Assembly: GCA_037179515.1 (NCBI GenBank)
Contig: JAXCGZ010005723.1
Location: 12,501-76,500 of the forward strand
Length of the DNA stretch: 64,000 nt
From: Halocaridina rubra
Taxonomy: Eukaryota > Arthropoda > Malacostraca > Decapoda > Atyidae
Direction: 5' to 3'
Below are positions 45,894 through 57,699 of the stretch, piece by piece. The notes below the pieces were generated by a model. It made no database searches, was not told the origin of the DNA, and saw nothing but the letters and a program-made list of their open reading frames with translations. Position 1 is the first letter of the stretch. Each line of letters opens with the position of its first letter. Both the position numbers and the translations under genes were made by a program.

Positions 45894-45940
<47 letters not shown>
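45876..45940. repeat. (GA)n microsatellite
   Basis: Imperfect GA array with GGAG interruptions, followed by a short ATT run. A second short GA run sits at 46,000-46,019, immediately before the LINE end. Confidence 0.9.
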
Positions 45941-46019
45941 TTATTATTATTATTTGCAGCATCTTTCTGAATCTGAAATAGCTTTGGGAACTTACATAGG
46001 TAAGAGAGAGAGAGAGAGA

Positions 46020-46508
46020 TTATTTTATTTTAATTTTATTAATTTATTGCGCCCAAGGCGTCAGACATTACATGAGTTCATACAAATAATGCTTCAAATG
46101 GATATAAAACCAAGAATTGAACATGGTTTACAGGGAGGTGTACATATTGATAAAATATTGCTGCATACTAACACACAACTCATAGAATGGCAGCACAGAG
46201 TACATTATATGCAAAAGTAAAGCTCAAAGAAACGCAGAATGCACAAACAGAATTATACAGCAACATACAGAAACTATATGTATAATTCAATATAATTAAT
46301 GGCCACCAAAGTGAGGAAAACGAGCAAGAATAACATCAAGGTTGTCATCATTAAGTAAAAATGAGCAGATCTGTATTAAGTTCTGACCTCGTGGTAAAAC
46401 ATCTCTCACTGTGGGGCACTGAAGACAATAGTGGTCAAGAGTGTTAGCATTAGTTCGGTCGCATAATGTACAGGAGGTGTACTGTGGCATATCTAGAGTC
46501 TGGGAGGA
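46020..46508 (-). mobile_element. 5'-truncated LINE 3' end inside a (GA)n tract
   Basis: The minus strand encodes the C-terminus of a non-LTR polyprotein with a zinc-knuckle-like motif (CTLCDRTNANTLDHYCLQCP), ending ARFPHFGGH and a stop. About 290 bases of 3'UTR follow, ending GGCGCAATAAATTAATAAAA. The same fragment, cut at the same 5' base, lies at 51,398-51,875. GA repeats flank both ends. Confidence 0.75.
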
Positions 46509-46782
<274 letters not shown>

Positions 46783-47364
46783 CCAGCCGCCACGAATTTG
46801 TGTTCATTTGTTAAGAGTCTACGAATTTTAATTAGGCTGGGCCAAGTTACGATAAACCACAGTTCTTCCTCGGGAGGTTTGATGATGTCTCGCGTATGTT
46901 CAAAACCATGAACATAATTTGTACGTGTGTCTCCAATCCTCATTTTTTGGGGGGGGGCGAAAATTGTTGTCGCAAATGGCACCACGTGTGTTTATATTAT
47001 CACCAACAATTCGTGTTTCTCCAACAGTCACCACCAGCCCCCATCATATGCGGAGAAAAGAAGAAATTATTGATTTAAGCCTGGCTAGGGCCAACAACTC
47101 ACACACACACACTCATAAGATATCGGAAGGTTTAACATCAGAGCAAATACAACCTAATATACCCAATGCATAGAGGTCGGTCGAGAGAGCAGCCCGATCG
47201 CGCTTACTCTTTTTATTGTACTTGTCAGATGTTTTTACCGACATTTCTCTCTTCCTCTCCCTTCCTCCCCTCCCCCATAATAACAACCAAATGCTCCTCC
47301 TTCTTCCTCCTCCTCCTCCTCTTCTTCTTCTTCCCTTTCGGTCGGTGGGAGGAAGATCGGAGGA

Positions 47365-47430
47365 ATGCGTCGTCCGTCGTCCGCTTTTGTTTTGCTCATA
47401 CTTGCTGCCGCTTTGATAGTTTGGGCAAGG
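47365..47430 (+). CDS. Possible first exon encoding a signal peptide (speculative)
   Basis: An ATG at 47,365 opens MRRPSSAFVLLILAAALIVW, a textbook signal peptide (basic n-region, about 14-residue hydrophobic core, Ala near the end), followed by a possible donor CAAG/GTTAAA at about 47,431. No continuation exon can be identified in the repeat-filled sequence downstream. It may be a real first exon of a secreted protein or chance, and confidence is low. Confidence 0.2.
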
Positions 47431-47527
47431 TTAAAACCACGGGATCATTTTCACAATCGCCCTCACGCGAACTTCTATGGTTTTATAATGGGGGAATGTA
47501 TTAAAAATTTTAAAACCCATTTTGGTA

Positions 47528-47528
47528 C

Positions 47529-47578
<50 letters not shown>

Positions 47579-47579
47579 G
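47528..47579. repeat. (ATT)n microsatellite
   Basis: Seventeen ATT units directly before the CT-rich tract and the LINE fragment. Confidence 0.95.
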
Positions 47580-47621
47580 TAGGTGCTTGGAACTGACACA
47601 TGTACTCCGCTTTTGTATTTG

Positions 47622-47626
47622 TTCTC

Positions 47627-47708
<82 letters not shown>
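47622..47708. repeat. (CT)n microsatellite, left flank of a LINE
   Basis: About 87 bp of CT ending exactly where the truncated LINE begins. Confidence 0.95.
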
Positions 47709-47711
<3 letters not shown>

Positions 47712-49243
47712 CCCATTTTCTCTAAAATATTAGAAAAAAATTGTTGCATGCTAACTTATGTCATATTTAGAGTCAAATAGACTATTATCTATTAACCAAC
47801 ATGGTTTCAGGCCGAAACTATTGATGGAAACTGCACTGCTCAAAGTTACGAATAGTATCTATGATAATATAGATATGAAAAAAAAAACCTCTGCTTGTAT
47901 TATTAGACTTATCAAAAGCCTTCGACAGTGTAAACCCTGAAATTCTTTTAGTTAAATGTACTAACCTAAATATTGACCCGAGCTGGTTTAGCGAGTATCT
48001 GTCTAATCGTAAACAAAAAAATTATCATTTGGTGTTCCACAGGGATCAGTACTAGGTCCTATCCTCTTCTCCATTTACGTAAATGATCTATCTTTCATTT
48101 CTGACTGTCTAGTCTTACAATATGCAGATGACACTCAACTACTCCTTAGTGGTGATATTAATAATCTCCCAGAGCTAACTTTAAGAGCAGAAAACACTCT
48201 ATCAAAAATTAAAACCTATTTTCAAGAAATTGGGCTTTTAATTAACGAAAGTAAAACACAATGCATGTTTATTGGTTCAAGGTTCCATATAGCACAAATT
48301 CCAGGAAACACAACAATTATTTTTTGCGACAATATTATCACATCTAGCAAAACAGTAAAAAACCTAGGAATTTACTTTGATAACTACATGTTGTTTGATT
48401 CCCACATAGATTAAGTATGCAAAAAGGTTACAGGAACATTAATGTACTTATCACGTATAAAAGACCAATTTTGAGACTACCACTCGAATAACTGTTGTTG
48501 AATCTCTAGCCCTAAGTCACATTAATTACTGCACAACTGCTTGAGGAGCTACCACTAAGATTCAGATAAACAGAATACAGAAGCTTATTAATTTTGCAGC
48601 TCGAGTTGCCCTGGGAGGAATAAGGAAATATGACCACATCATACCAGCTGTCAATAAACTTCGGGTGGCTGCTGGCAGAAAAACAAGGTCGCTTATGCTA
48701 TTTATGTTTTTGTATTCAAAATTTTGGACCATCATTATCCGAGCTGGCTATTTAATTTAAAAACAGTCAGGGATATAAGGGGAACCAACACAAGGACTGA
48801 GGAGTGAGCTCTTTATTCAGAGAACAAACACAGAGGCAGGTTCAAAGATGATCATTATCAAAGGGCCAACACTCTGGAACAATATTCCAGAGCATCTTAA
48901 AATGCATCCACCTTCAGAGCTTTTAAAGGCAACCTACATAGTTTTCTTTTGGACAAATAGTTGCTGCTCATTAAGAACTAATTATACTCATTGTAAGAAA
49001 AACAAATATAGAAATGATGCCGATAATAACAATACTGTATCTAGTGTTATTTTTACTTTTTATTATTAACATTATTGTTAACATTTTTATTACAGCATCA
49101 TTTTTTTCTATGAAAGCTACATTTAATTTAACTATATGTATTACCCTCTTATTTATTAGTTTAATTACATGTCTACTTATACGTTACTTTTACCTTTTAA
49201 GAATAACCATTGTACAAAATGGAAATAAATGTTTGTTTGTTTG
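47709..49243 (+). mobile_element. Degenerate 5'-truncated LINE with reverse transcriptase
   Basis: The interrupted frame holds reverse transcriptase motifs in order: YLESNRLLSINQHGFRPK, a frameshifted LIKSLRQCKP region (SKAFDSV in active elements), GVPQGSVLGPILF near 48,030-48,065, and QYADDTQLLL near 48,118-48,147 containing the catalytic YADD. A C-terminal region reading GPTLWNNIPE at 48,864-48,893 follows. Several stops and frameshifts make it dead. The 3' end is CATTGTACAAAATGGAAAT, AAATG(TTTG)n. Jockey/CR1-group by motif, clade unresolved. (CT)n lies on both sides. Confidence 0.8.

Positions 49244-49336
<93 letters not shown>
49244..49336. repeat. (CT)n microsatellite, right flank of a LINE
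   Basis: About 93 bp of CT starting at the LINE 3' end. Confidence 0.95.
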
Positions 49337-49339
<3 letters not shown>

Positions 49340-49524
49340 GAGGCAACGACTAAACAGTTATCTACCGAAACTTATTTATTTCTATAAAAATATATATGAA
49401 AAATGTACTAATCTCAATTAAAGTGAACATTTTTGTCACAAGGGAAAATAATTCATATAAATACCCAGTTGCCTTGTTATTTTTACTAATATTTTAATTA
49501 GTATAAGAATATATACAAGCACAT

Positions 49525-49641
<117 letters not shown>

Positions 49642-49842
49642 TAGGCCTAATGATATATATGCAATTAGATATTTATTTAATTACTGAATTATTTAAATAA
49701 TCAATTAATTTGTTATCGCTCTTGATACTGAAATTATGAGCGATAATATTTCTGGTTAAATATGTAATCTATTACTGAAAGTTTTAGCTCTAACTCAAGT
49801 GGGTTTAATATAGCCCAAGGAATGTCCCCTCTTGTTTGTTTA

Positions 49843-49930
49843 CCGTATTATGGGGGGTAGACACAGACAGGTTGGAGCTTGGGAATTTAGACTGGAGACC
49901 CTTCCTAGCGCCCCGCAGTGGGTCCCCAAG
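49843..49930 (-). repeat. SINE family 1 fragment
   Basis: TATTATGGGGGGTAGACACA to CCTAGCGCCCCGCAGTGGGT, the 3' part in reverse orientation. Confidence 0.7.
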
Positions 49931-50039
49931 GAATGTACCAGATTAATTTTCTTAATCAAATATATAATTCCATTTCTGGTTTCTACAAATATTTTGTGTC
50001 TGTAGAAAAGATAGACATACTTAACTGATAGAGGGAGAA

Positions 50040-50212
50040 AGCGAAAACCTCCTTCATGTTCCCCTGCGTGTCGGAAAAGTCGACCTGAATTGGGGCGGAG
50101 GCAAAAAGGCTGGGAATCCCCTCCTTTGAATTTCCTTCCATAGGAGTCAAATTTTTTGCTTTGACTCAGCCACCCCCTTAGAAGGGAATTATACCTCTTG
50201 AATTATGGACGG
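50040..50212 (+). repeat. Interspersed repeat family 4
   Basis: CATGTTCCCCTGCGTGTCGG, AAAAGTCGACCTGAATTGG, GGCTGGGAATCCCCTCC and GCTTTGACTCAGCCACCCCC. Confidence 0.65.
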
Positions 50213-50271
50213 AAGTAGACAAAATCACCGCTCTTTCTGAAGCAGCGTTTTCAATAATTATTTCTGAAGTT

Positions 50272-50468
50272 AGTTCCGGTTTTACGTCACGGACTCCCTT
50301 TTTCTACCAAGGGCTAGGACGTTTGCCTTCTTGCGGAGGACTTGTTTTAGCAGATGTAATCGTTACCCTGAGTGCATGCCCCTTGCTAACCTCAGACCGT
50401 GACGGGGCGCGAACCCTCGACCTGACGCCTCAGAGTCGCGGACGGTACTGCTTGAGCCACGGTGACTA
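50272..50468 (-). repeat. SINE family 2, full length, well preserved
   Basis: Reverse copy: GGTTTTACGTCACGGACTCC to GAGCCACGGTGACTAC, with box B complement GCGAACCCTCGACC. It appears the least diverged family 2 copy in the window. Confidence 0.85.
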
Positions 50469-50712
50469 CAATAATTATTTCTGAAGTATTTCATTGTTAT
50501 CACTTGAAGTATTCCATTGTTATCACTTGTGGTCGCCAAATATTTACATATTCCCTGTGCTTTTTTTTCAGATTTAATTAATTATAATTATTATTTGTAG
50601 CTTAAATTCAGTTCCTAGAGCATCATATGGCCTATTGCCACACTTCCTACTTAAAAAGTGAAGAAGACAAAATATGCTATACTAGGTCTCCCCCTATCCT
50701 ATCCCATTGGAT

Positions 50713-50925
50713 GCCTGTTGGCTAGTACAGTGGTAACGCGCTGGCTTCGCAATCATGAGGTCGAAAGATCGGGTCCTGTCCAAGACCGAGAGGTTTAAGC
50801 TGGTTTACTGGCAGGTACTGCTGTGGTTGGACACCACAGTGGGGGGTTGGGGCTTGCCCCGGCTGACGAATACCCATTGTATCATTAAATGGAAATAAAG
50901 GTTTATTATTATTACTATTATTATC
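50713..50925 (+). repeat. SINE family 3 with a LINE-like 3' tail
   Basis: tRNA-like head GGCTAGTACAGTGGTAACGC, GCTGGCTTCGCAATCATGAG and GATCGGGTCC, and a distinct body (GGTTTACTGGCAGGTACTGC, GGGGCTTGCCCCGGCTGACG). The tail is CATTGTATCATTAAATGGAA, ATAAAGGTTTATT, like the end of the LINE at 47,709-49,243. Confidence 0.75.
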
Positions 50926-50947
50926 ATTGTATGGTCGCCGAAGGTTA

Positions 50948-51075
50948 CAATATTTTTTGAGGTTAGCAAGGGCATGCACTCAGGGTAACGATTACATCTG
51001 CCAAAACAAGTCCTTCGCATGAAGTCAACCGTCCTAGCCCTTGGTAGAAAAAGGAGTCCGTGACGTAAAACGCGC
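50948..51075 (+). repeat. SINE family 2, head-less copy
   Basis: Starts at GAGGTTAGCAAGGGCATGCA and continues to GAGTCCGTGACGTAAAACGC. Confidence 0.8.
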
Positions 51076-51105
51076 TAAAGATAATTAGGGTTAATTATTT
51101 AAATA

Positions 51106-51232
51106 TGGGCAGCGGTGGCTCAGTCGGAAAATAACTAACGTGGTTTCAATCCCGCTGCAAGGCGTTAGGAAGGGCATCCACACCTAAAGTTGCCCCATTC
51201 GAATGAAAATTAATTGTGACAAAATGGTGAAT
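51106..51232 (+). repeat. SINE family 1 variant, partly deleted head
   Basis: GGGCAGCGGTGGCTCAGTCG, then GTTTCAATCCCGCTGC, GGAAGGGCATCCACACCTAA and ATTAATTGTGACAAAATGG. Confidence 0.7.
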
Positions 51233-51254
51233 TAAAGTGTTAAATTTTGCTTAA

Positions 51255-51971
<717 letters not shown>

Positions 51972-52007
51972 ACCATACAATGTAATTACCATTTTATGCA
52001 TCATAAT

Positions 52008-52158
52008 AAGTTTCCATTCGAATGAGGGTGGACAAAGTCAGGTTGGAGCTATTAGGGGATTCAGATTGGATGCCTTCCTAACGCCCCACGGTAAGCTTGA
52101 ACCTGCGTTAGTCATTTCCTGACTCGTGCGCTCCACCACTGATCTACCGCGACCCCTG
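52008..52158 (-). repeat. SINE family 1, AGCTC-head variant
   Basis: Reverse copy: TTTCCATTCGAATGAGGGTG to CTCCACCACTGATCTACCGC and GACCCC. Confidence 0.75.
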
Positions 52159-52357
52159 GAATGATAACGCTATTCATTTCTATGACACATACAAACATAC
52201 ATATATACATGGATAAATACACACACACACATACACACAACTGCAATATCACTGAGAGTGCCCATGTGATTACCTAATTGTGATTACCTAATTGTGTTTA
52301 CGGGAAAGAGCCCAAAGCTCGTATCTTCCCGTCTCCTGATCGGTTCCATTTTTAGAC

Positions 52358-52600
52358 TTAGTGATACTTATCATACCTGTCCTTAAAACTATGGATTGAG
52401 GTAGCATTAACTACCTCCTCGCTTAGCGAATTCCAATTATCAACTACTCTTACACTGAAAAAGTATTTCCTTACATCCTGCAAACAAGTTTTCTTCCGAA
52501 GCTTCAAACTATGACCTCTAGTTCTAGAGCCAGCCATATCGAAATATCGATCCCTATCCACTCTATCATAACCATGAAGGAATTTAAAGACTGTCACCAT
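52358..52600 (-). pseudogene. LINE copy A: C-terminal region
   Basis: 80 codons (VFKFLHGYDRVDRDRYFDMA through IHSFKDRYDKYH and the stop) in the frame that follows the RT in the undamaged copies. The homopolymer frameshift alone separates it from the RT core. Confidence 0.85.
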
Positions 52601-53673
52601 ATCCCCCTTACTCTTCTAGCTTCGAGTGATGGCAAGTCTAATTCCCTCAGCCTCTCATCATAACCGAGATTGCGTATTTCTGGCACCAGTTTTGTGGCAT
52701 GTCTTTGAACTTTTTCAAGCTTAGCTATGTGCTTTTTCAAGTGCGGATTCCAAAAGGGGGCTGCATATTCGAGTTTTGGCCTCACATAGGTTACATAAAT
52801 ATTTCTGAACATTTCCTTGTCCATGTGCCTGAAGGCTACCCTTACATTTGATAAGAATGCATATGCTGCCCTTACTACGCCATTTATATGTATTTCTGGA
52901 GACAAATCTGCCAATATGTTTACTCCTAGATCTCTCTCATTTTCTGTCTCCTGAAGTTGTACTCCAGCCACCGAGTAGTCAAGCTTGGGCCTTCTTGCAC
53001 TTGTACCCATTCTCATTACCTTACATTTTGAGGTATTGAATTTCATTAGCCACTTTTCTGACCACTCATGCAGATTATTTAGATCCTCCTGAAGTTCTCT
53101 ACCATTGTTCTCGTTTTTTACTTTCTTCACAATCTTTGCATCATCTGCAAACATATTCATGAATGAATTTACAGACTCTGGTAGGTCATTTACATATACA
53201 AGGAACAAAAGTGGCCCTAAAACTGAACCCTGTGGAACTCCACTACTAACTCTTCTCCATTCAGACACTGAGTGTCTTACTCTAACCCTCTGTTCCCTTC
53301 CTTCTAAGTAAGTTTTTATCCATTCCAAGACATTTCCACCTATTCTAGCCATTGATTGCAGCTTCCTAATAAGTCTCCCATGTGGAACAGTGTCAAACGC
53401 TTTCTGGAAGTCTAGGAATATGCAATCTGCCCAGCCCTCTCTTTCCTGTAAGATTTGGCTTACCTCATCATAAAATTCTAATAAGTTTGTTACTGTTGAT
53501 CTTCCTTCTCTGAAGCCATGTTGCCTCACTGACAAAAAGTTGAAGGATTCCAAGTGAAGAGAGATATGTTTCCTTAGTAGTTTCTCCATAACTTTGCAAA
53601 CTATGCTGGTCAAGGAAACTGGTCTATAGTTCAGAGCCGTATCCCTCCTTCCCTTTTTGAAGATAGGTATCAC
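52594..53673 (-). pseudogene. LINE copy A: reverse transcriptase core
   Basis: 359 codons containing RT motifs in order: IPIFKKGRRDTALNYRPVSL (start), QHGFREGRSTVTNLL, IFLDFQKAFDTVPHG, SSGVPQGSVLGPLLF, the catalytic box MFADDAKIV and the thumb region KLEYAAPFWNPHLKKHI. The frame ends early (RGIW, stop) because a run of six G in the other copies is five here, at 52,603-52,607. The catalytic Asp pair is intact. The start is not a true start, since the frame continues from the upstream segment. Confidence 0.88.
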
Positions 53674-54944
53674 ATTTGCTTGTTTCCAGCATCTTGGAAT
53701 CTCCCCGACTCCAATGACTCCTTAAATATGATACTTAGTGCCACTGATATTGTGTTTGCGCATTTTTTAAGCACATGAGGGGATATGTCATCAGGACCTG
53801 TAGCTTTATGAACATCTAAATCCATCAGCGCTTTGCATACCTCTGTGGCTGTAAGGTTGATGTTCTCTAATACCGGCCCTTGAGCTTCTATCACTGCAAT
53901 CTGAGGGGGTGGGGTATTTTCTACTGTAAATACTGACTGAAACTCCTTGTTCAATTCTTTGCAGATCTCTTCGTCCGTCTCAGTGATGCTTCCATCCGCT
54001 CTCTTTAGCCTTAAAACCTGTTCTTTTACCTTCAGTTTTCCTCTGATAAAGCTGTGGAAAAGCTTGGGATTTTCTTTCGCCTTCCTGGTGATGTCCCTCT
54101 CATAATCTTTCTCTGCCTCTCTCCTTTTACTTAGGTAGTCATTTCTTGCTCTTTTGTAGGTTTGCCAGGCATTTATGTTTTTTCTCCTCCTATACCTTTT
54201 CCAGCATTTGTCTCTCCACTCCTTAGCTCTTTTACACCCATTATCGAACCATTTCTCTCTGGCATGAATTACACCTACTTTGGTGACAGGTATGCAGCAA
54301 TCTACAATCTTCCCATATTTCTCACAAAAGATGTCATACATTTCTTGTACAGATTTGTTGTAAAATAAGGTTCTCCAGTCAATAACTGCAAAAAGCTCAT
54401 TCATTTTGATGTAATCTCCTTTCTGATAGTTCCTCCTCATGTCCTCAGTGCCTCTACTCTCAGGAAGAATGTCTTCAATGATATACTCCATCAACAACAC
54501 ACAGTGGTCACTCTTTCCAATTGGTGGTTCATACTCAATATTTTCAATATCCAACACATTATCTGTGAACACCAGATCAAGTAGTGATGGCTCATCCCCA
54601 CCCCTGGCTCTTGTTGGTTCCATTACATGTTGGTGTAGGAAATTCCCTTGTACGCAATCTAGGAATCTTGCCCCAAAGGAGTCCTCACCACTGTGTGGGT
54701 CAAGATTTATCCAATCTATCTCTTTATGATTAAAGTCTCCCATAATCAAAATCCTACATTTTTTCTCCCGTGCCATGTTAACAACTGAGTTTATGACTTC
54801 AATCGTACCTATATGACTTTCCTCATAAATTTCAAGCCTATTTTGGTTCCTTGGTGGGTTGTATACAACAGTTATTATAATGCTCTCTGACCCAGTATTT
54901 ATGCGAGCAACAAGAAATTCCCTGAACTCACTTTCTATAGCCAA
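53670..54944 (-). pseudogene. LINE copy A: endonuclease and RT N-terminus
   Basis: A 424-codon open frame. Endonuclease motifs: MGDFNHKEIDW near residue 67 (GDFN), PSLLDLVFTDN near residue 119, and the catalytic SDH in GKSDHCVLLME near residue 144. Connector and RT start: ATGPDDISPHVLKKC near residue 384. The N-terminal part of the endonuclease (QN, ET motifs) is missing by 5' truncation. A frameshift close to 53,700 disconnects it from the RT; the sequence reads on as PRCWKQANVIPIFKKG in another frame. Confidence 0.88.
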
Positions 54945-55018
54945 GTTTATCTCTTCAACTTGAATCCTCTCACTTATGAGCAGTGCTCATGTCCCCATGT
55001 ATAGTTATCTAAATAAAT

Positions 55019-55069
55019 TAAGATACGAGCTTTGGGCTCTTTTCCGTAAACACAATTAGGTAATCACAC
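55019..55069 (+). mobile_element. Isolated LINE 3' tail (unit T0) of the same family
   Basis: Only the last 50 bases of the family remain: AGATACGAGCTTTGGGCTCT, then CCGTAAACACAATTAGGTAA and TCACA. Copy A's truncated 5' end lies 25 bp to the left in opposite orientation, and copy B starts immediately to the right. Confidence 0.8.
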
Positions 55070-56290
55070 AACAGTAACAAACTTATTAGAATTTTATGAT
55101 GAGGTAAGCCAAATCTTACAGGAAAGAGAGGGCTGGGCAGATTGCATATTCCTAGACTTCCAGAAAGCGTTTGACACTGTTCCACATGGGAGACTTATTA
55201 GGAAGCTGCAATCAATGGCTAGAATAGGTGGGAATGTTTTGGAATGGATAAAAACTTACTTAGAAGGAAGGGAACAGAGGGTTAGAGTAAGACACCCAGT
55301 GTCTGAATGGAGAAGAGTTAGTAGTGGAGTTCCACAGGGTTCAGTTTTAGGGCCACTTTTGTTCCTTGTATATGTAAATGACCTACCAGAGTGTGTAAAT
55401 TCATTCATGAATATGTTTGCAGATGATGCAAAGATTGTGAAGAAAGTAAAAAACGAGAACAATGGTAGAGAACTTCAGGAGGATCTAAATAATCTGCATG
55501 AGTGGTCAGAAAAGTGGCTAATGACATTCAAATCTTCAAAATGTAAGGTAATGAGAATGGGTACAAGTGCAAGAAGGCCCAAGCTTGACTACTCGGTGGC
55601 TGGAGTACAACTTCAAGGGACAGAAAATGAGAGAGATCTAGGAGTAAACATACTGGCAGATTTGTCTCCAGAAATACATATAAATGGCATAGTAAGGGCA
55701 GCATATGCATTCTTATCAAATGTAAGGGTAGCCTTCAGGCACATGGACAAGGAAATGTTCAGAAATATTTATGTAACCTATGTGAGGCCAAAACTCGAAT
55801 ATGCAGCCCCCTTTTGGAATCCGCACTTGAAAAAGCACATAGCTAAGCTTGAAAAAGTTCAAAGACATGCCACGAAACTGGTGCCAGAAATACGCAATCT
55901 CAGTTATGATGAGAGGCTGAGGGAATTAGACTTACCATCACTCGAAGCTAGAAGAGTGAGGGGGGATATGGTGACAGTCTTTAAATTCCTTCATGGTTAT
56001 GATAGAGTGGATAGGGATCGATATTTTGATATGGCTGGCTCTAGAACTAGAGGTCATAGTTTGAAGCTTCGTAAGAAAACTTGTTTGCAGGATGTAAGGA
56101 AATACTTTTTCAGTGTAAGAGTAGTTGATAATTGGAATTGGGTAAGCGAGGAGGTAGTTAATGCTATCTCAATCCATAGTTTTAAGGACAGGTATGATAA
56201 GTATCACAAAGTCTAAAATGGAAGCGATCAGGAGACGGGAAGATACGAGCTTTGGGCTCTTTCCAGTAAACACAATTAGGTAATCACACA
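55070..56290 (+). mobile_element. CR1/Jockey-like LINE, copy B (5'-truncated)
   Basis: Begins within the RT (AACAGTAACAAACTTATTAG) directly after T0 and ends with the tail GATACGAGCTTTGGGCTCTT..AATTAGGTAATCACACA. The open frame at 55,215-56,216 (333 codons) keeps MARIGG, SSGVPQGSVLG, MFADDAKIV and the C-terminal IHSFKDRYDKYH. Upstream of 55,215 the same frame continues to the junction (ITLLEFYDE-like region). It cannot be autonomous because the endonuclease and RT start are missing. Confidence 0.88.
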
Positions 56291-56291
56291 C

Positions 56292-57100
56292 TCGCATGAG
56301 TGGTCAGAAAAGTGGCTAATGAAATTCAATACTTCAAAATGTAAGGTAATGAGAATGGGTACAAGTGCAAGAAGGCCCAAGCTTGACTACTCGGTGGCTG
56401 GAGTACAACTTCAAGGGACAGAAAATGAGAGAGATCTAGGAGTAAACATACTGGCCGATTTGTCTCCAGAAATACATATAAATGGCATAGTAAGGGCAGC
56501 ATATGCATTCTTATCAAATGTAAGGGTAGCCTTCAGGCACATGGACAAGGAAATGTTCAGAAATATTTATGTAACCTATGTGAGGCCAAAACTCGAATAT
56601 GCAGCCCCCTTTTGGAATCCGCACTTGAAAAAGCACATAGCTAAGCTTGAAGAAGTTCAAAGACATGCCACGAAACTGGTGCCAGAAATACGCAATCTCA
56701 GTTATGATGAGAGGCTGAGGGAATTAGACTTACCATCACTCGAAGCTAGAAGAGTGAGGGGGGATATGGTGACAGTCTTTAAATTCCTTCATGGTTATGA
56801 TAGAGTGGATAGGGATCGATATTTTGATATGGCTGGCTCTAGAACTAGAGGTCATAGTTTGAAGCTTCGTAAGAAAACTTCTTTGCAGGATGTAAGGAAA
56901 TACTTTTTCAGTGTAAGAGTTGTTGATAATTGGAATTGGGTAAGCGAGGAGGTAGTTAATGCTATCTCAATCCATAGTTTTAAGGACAGGTATGATAAGT
57001 ATCACTAAGTCTAAAATGGAACCGATCAGGAGACGGGAAGATACGTGCTTTGGGCTCTTTCCCGTAAACACAATTAGGTAATCACAATTAGGTAATCACA
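56292..57100 (+). mobile_element. CR1/Jockey-like LINE, copy C (5'-truncated)
   Basis: Begins at CTCGCATGAGTGGTCAGAAA, directly after the tail of copy B, and ends with CACAATTAGGTAATCACAAT, TAGGTAATCACA (two tail repeats). The frame 56,319-57,008 (229 codons) covers RT thumb and C-terminus only. It differs from copy B by few bases. Confidence 0.88.
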
Positions 57101-57446
57101 TACATACAGTTTCAAGTACTTGCTGATAATGGCTTGGGGCCTAATTCGTGCTTTGTTACACTTATAAGCTGTCTTGTGATACAATACTTCTCCAGTAAGT
57201 GGCTGAAGGATAGGCTCAACTGTTTCATCCTTGTCGACCTCTTTCGTTATTTTAGCAGTTATATCTATGACTTAATCATGTCCTTATACATGCGATATCT
57301 CCCCTAGAACGTATTATAATAATATCTTTGTTAAAAAAAAAAATCTCCGCTTGGGCATATTTCGGGTAGACCCTGAAACAGGCATCCATACCACAGTTAC
57401 TAAATAAGGCACTGGAGTTAGACTAATTCTTGTGGTGTCTTTTTTT

Positions 57447-57660
57447 TTTTTATGATTGTGACACCAGAACAGACAAAAAAAAAATAGTAATCTACCCTCA
57501 TCAATCCTGGGCACGAAGATAACATTAAGAGAAACAGAGATGGGGAGTATTGTGACTTGTCAAATGTGAAGGGATAATAAGACATAAGTAACGAATATCC
57601 GAGAATATTCGGTGTTGATATAGGCATAGAAAGAGAACCGTAACTTGTTGTACAATTGAG
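57447..57660 (-). mobile_element. Short internally deleted LINE derivative
   Basis: Left end TATGATTGTGACACCAGAAC after a T-run (an A-tail on the minus strand). TACCCTCATCAATCCTGGGC, then GAGATGGGGAGTATTGTGAC, TTGTCAAATGTGAAGGG and GATATAGGCATAG. Same two-part structure as 16,590-16,830. Confidence 0.65.
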
Positions 57661-57699
57661 AGCTAGTAAATTATTGTATTTTGAGCGCAGAAAGAGGAT

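Larger units (their letters stand above)
52266..54993 (-). mobile_element. Young CR1/Jockey-like LINE, copy A (longest)
   Basis: The 2.7-kb minus-strand copy holds most of an endonuclease domain, the full reverse transcriptase and the 3' tail. The tail (plus strand) is GTGATTACCTAATT twice, then GTGTTTACGGGAAAGAGCCC, that is, short tandem repeats at the 3' end as known for CR1-type elements. The 5' end is truncated inside the endonuclease. Two single-base frameshifts separate the three parts of the reading frame. Identity to the other copies is very high by eye, so the family moved recently. Confidence 0.9.

Noticed and set aside
52848..53311. Opposite-strand open frames over the LINE RT (also 55,256-55,719, 56,326-56,517, 62,370-62,833)
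   Set aside because: They recur in every LINE copy because they mirror the RT frame, and they show no protein family.
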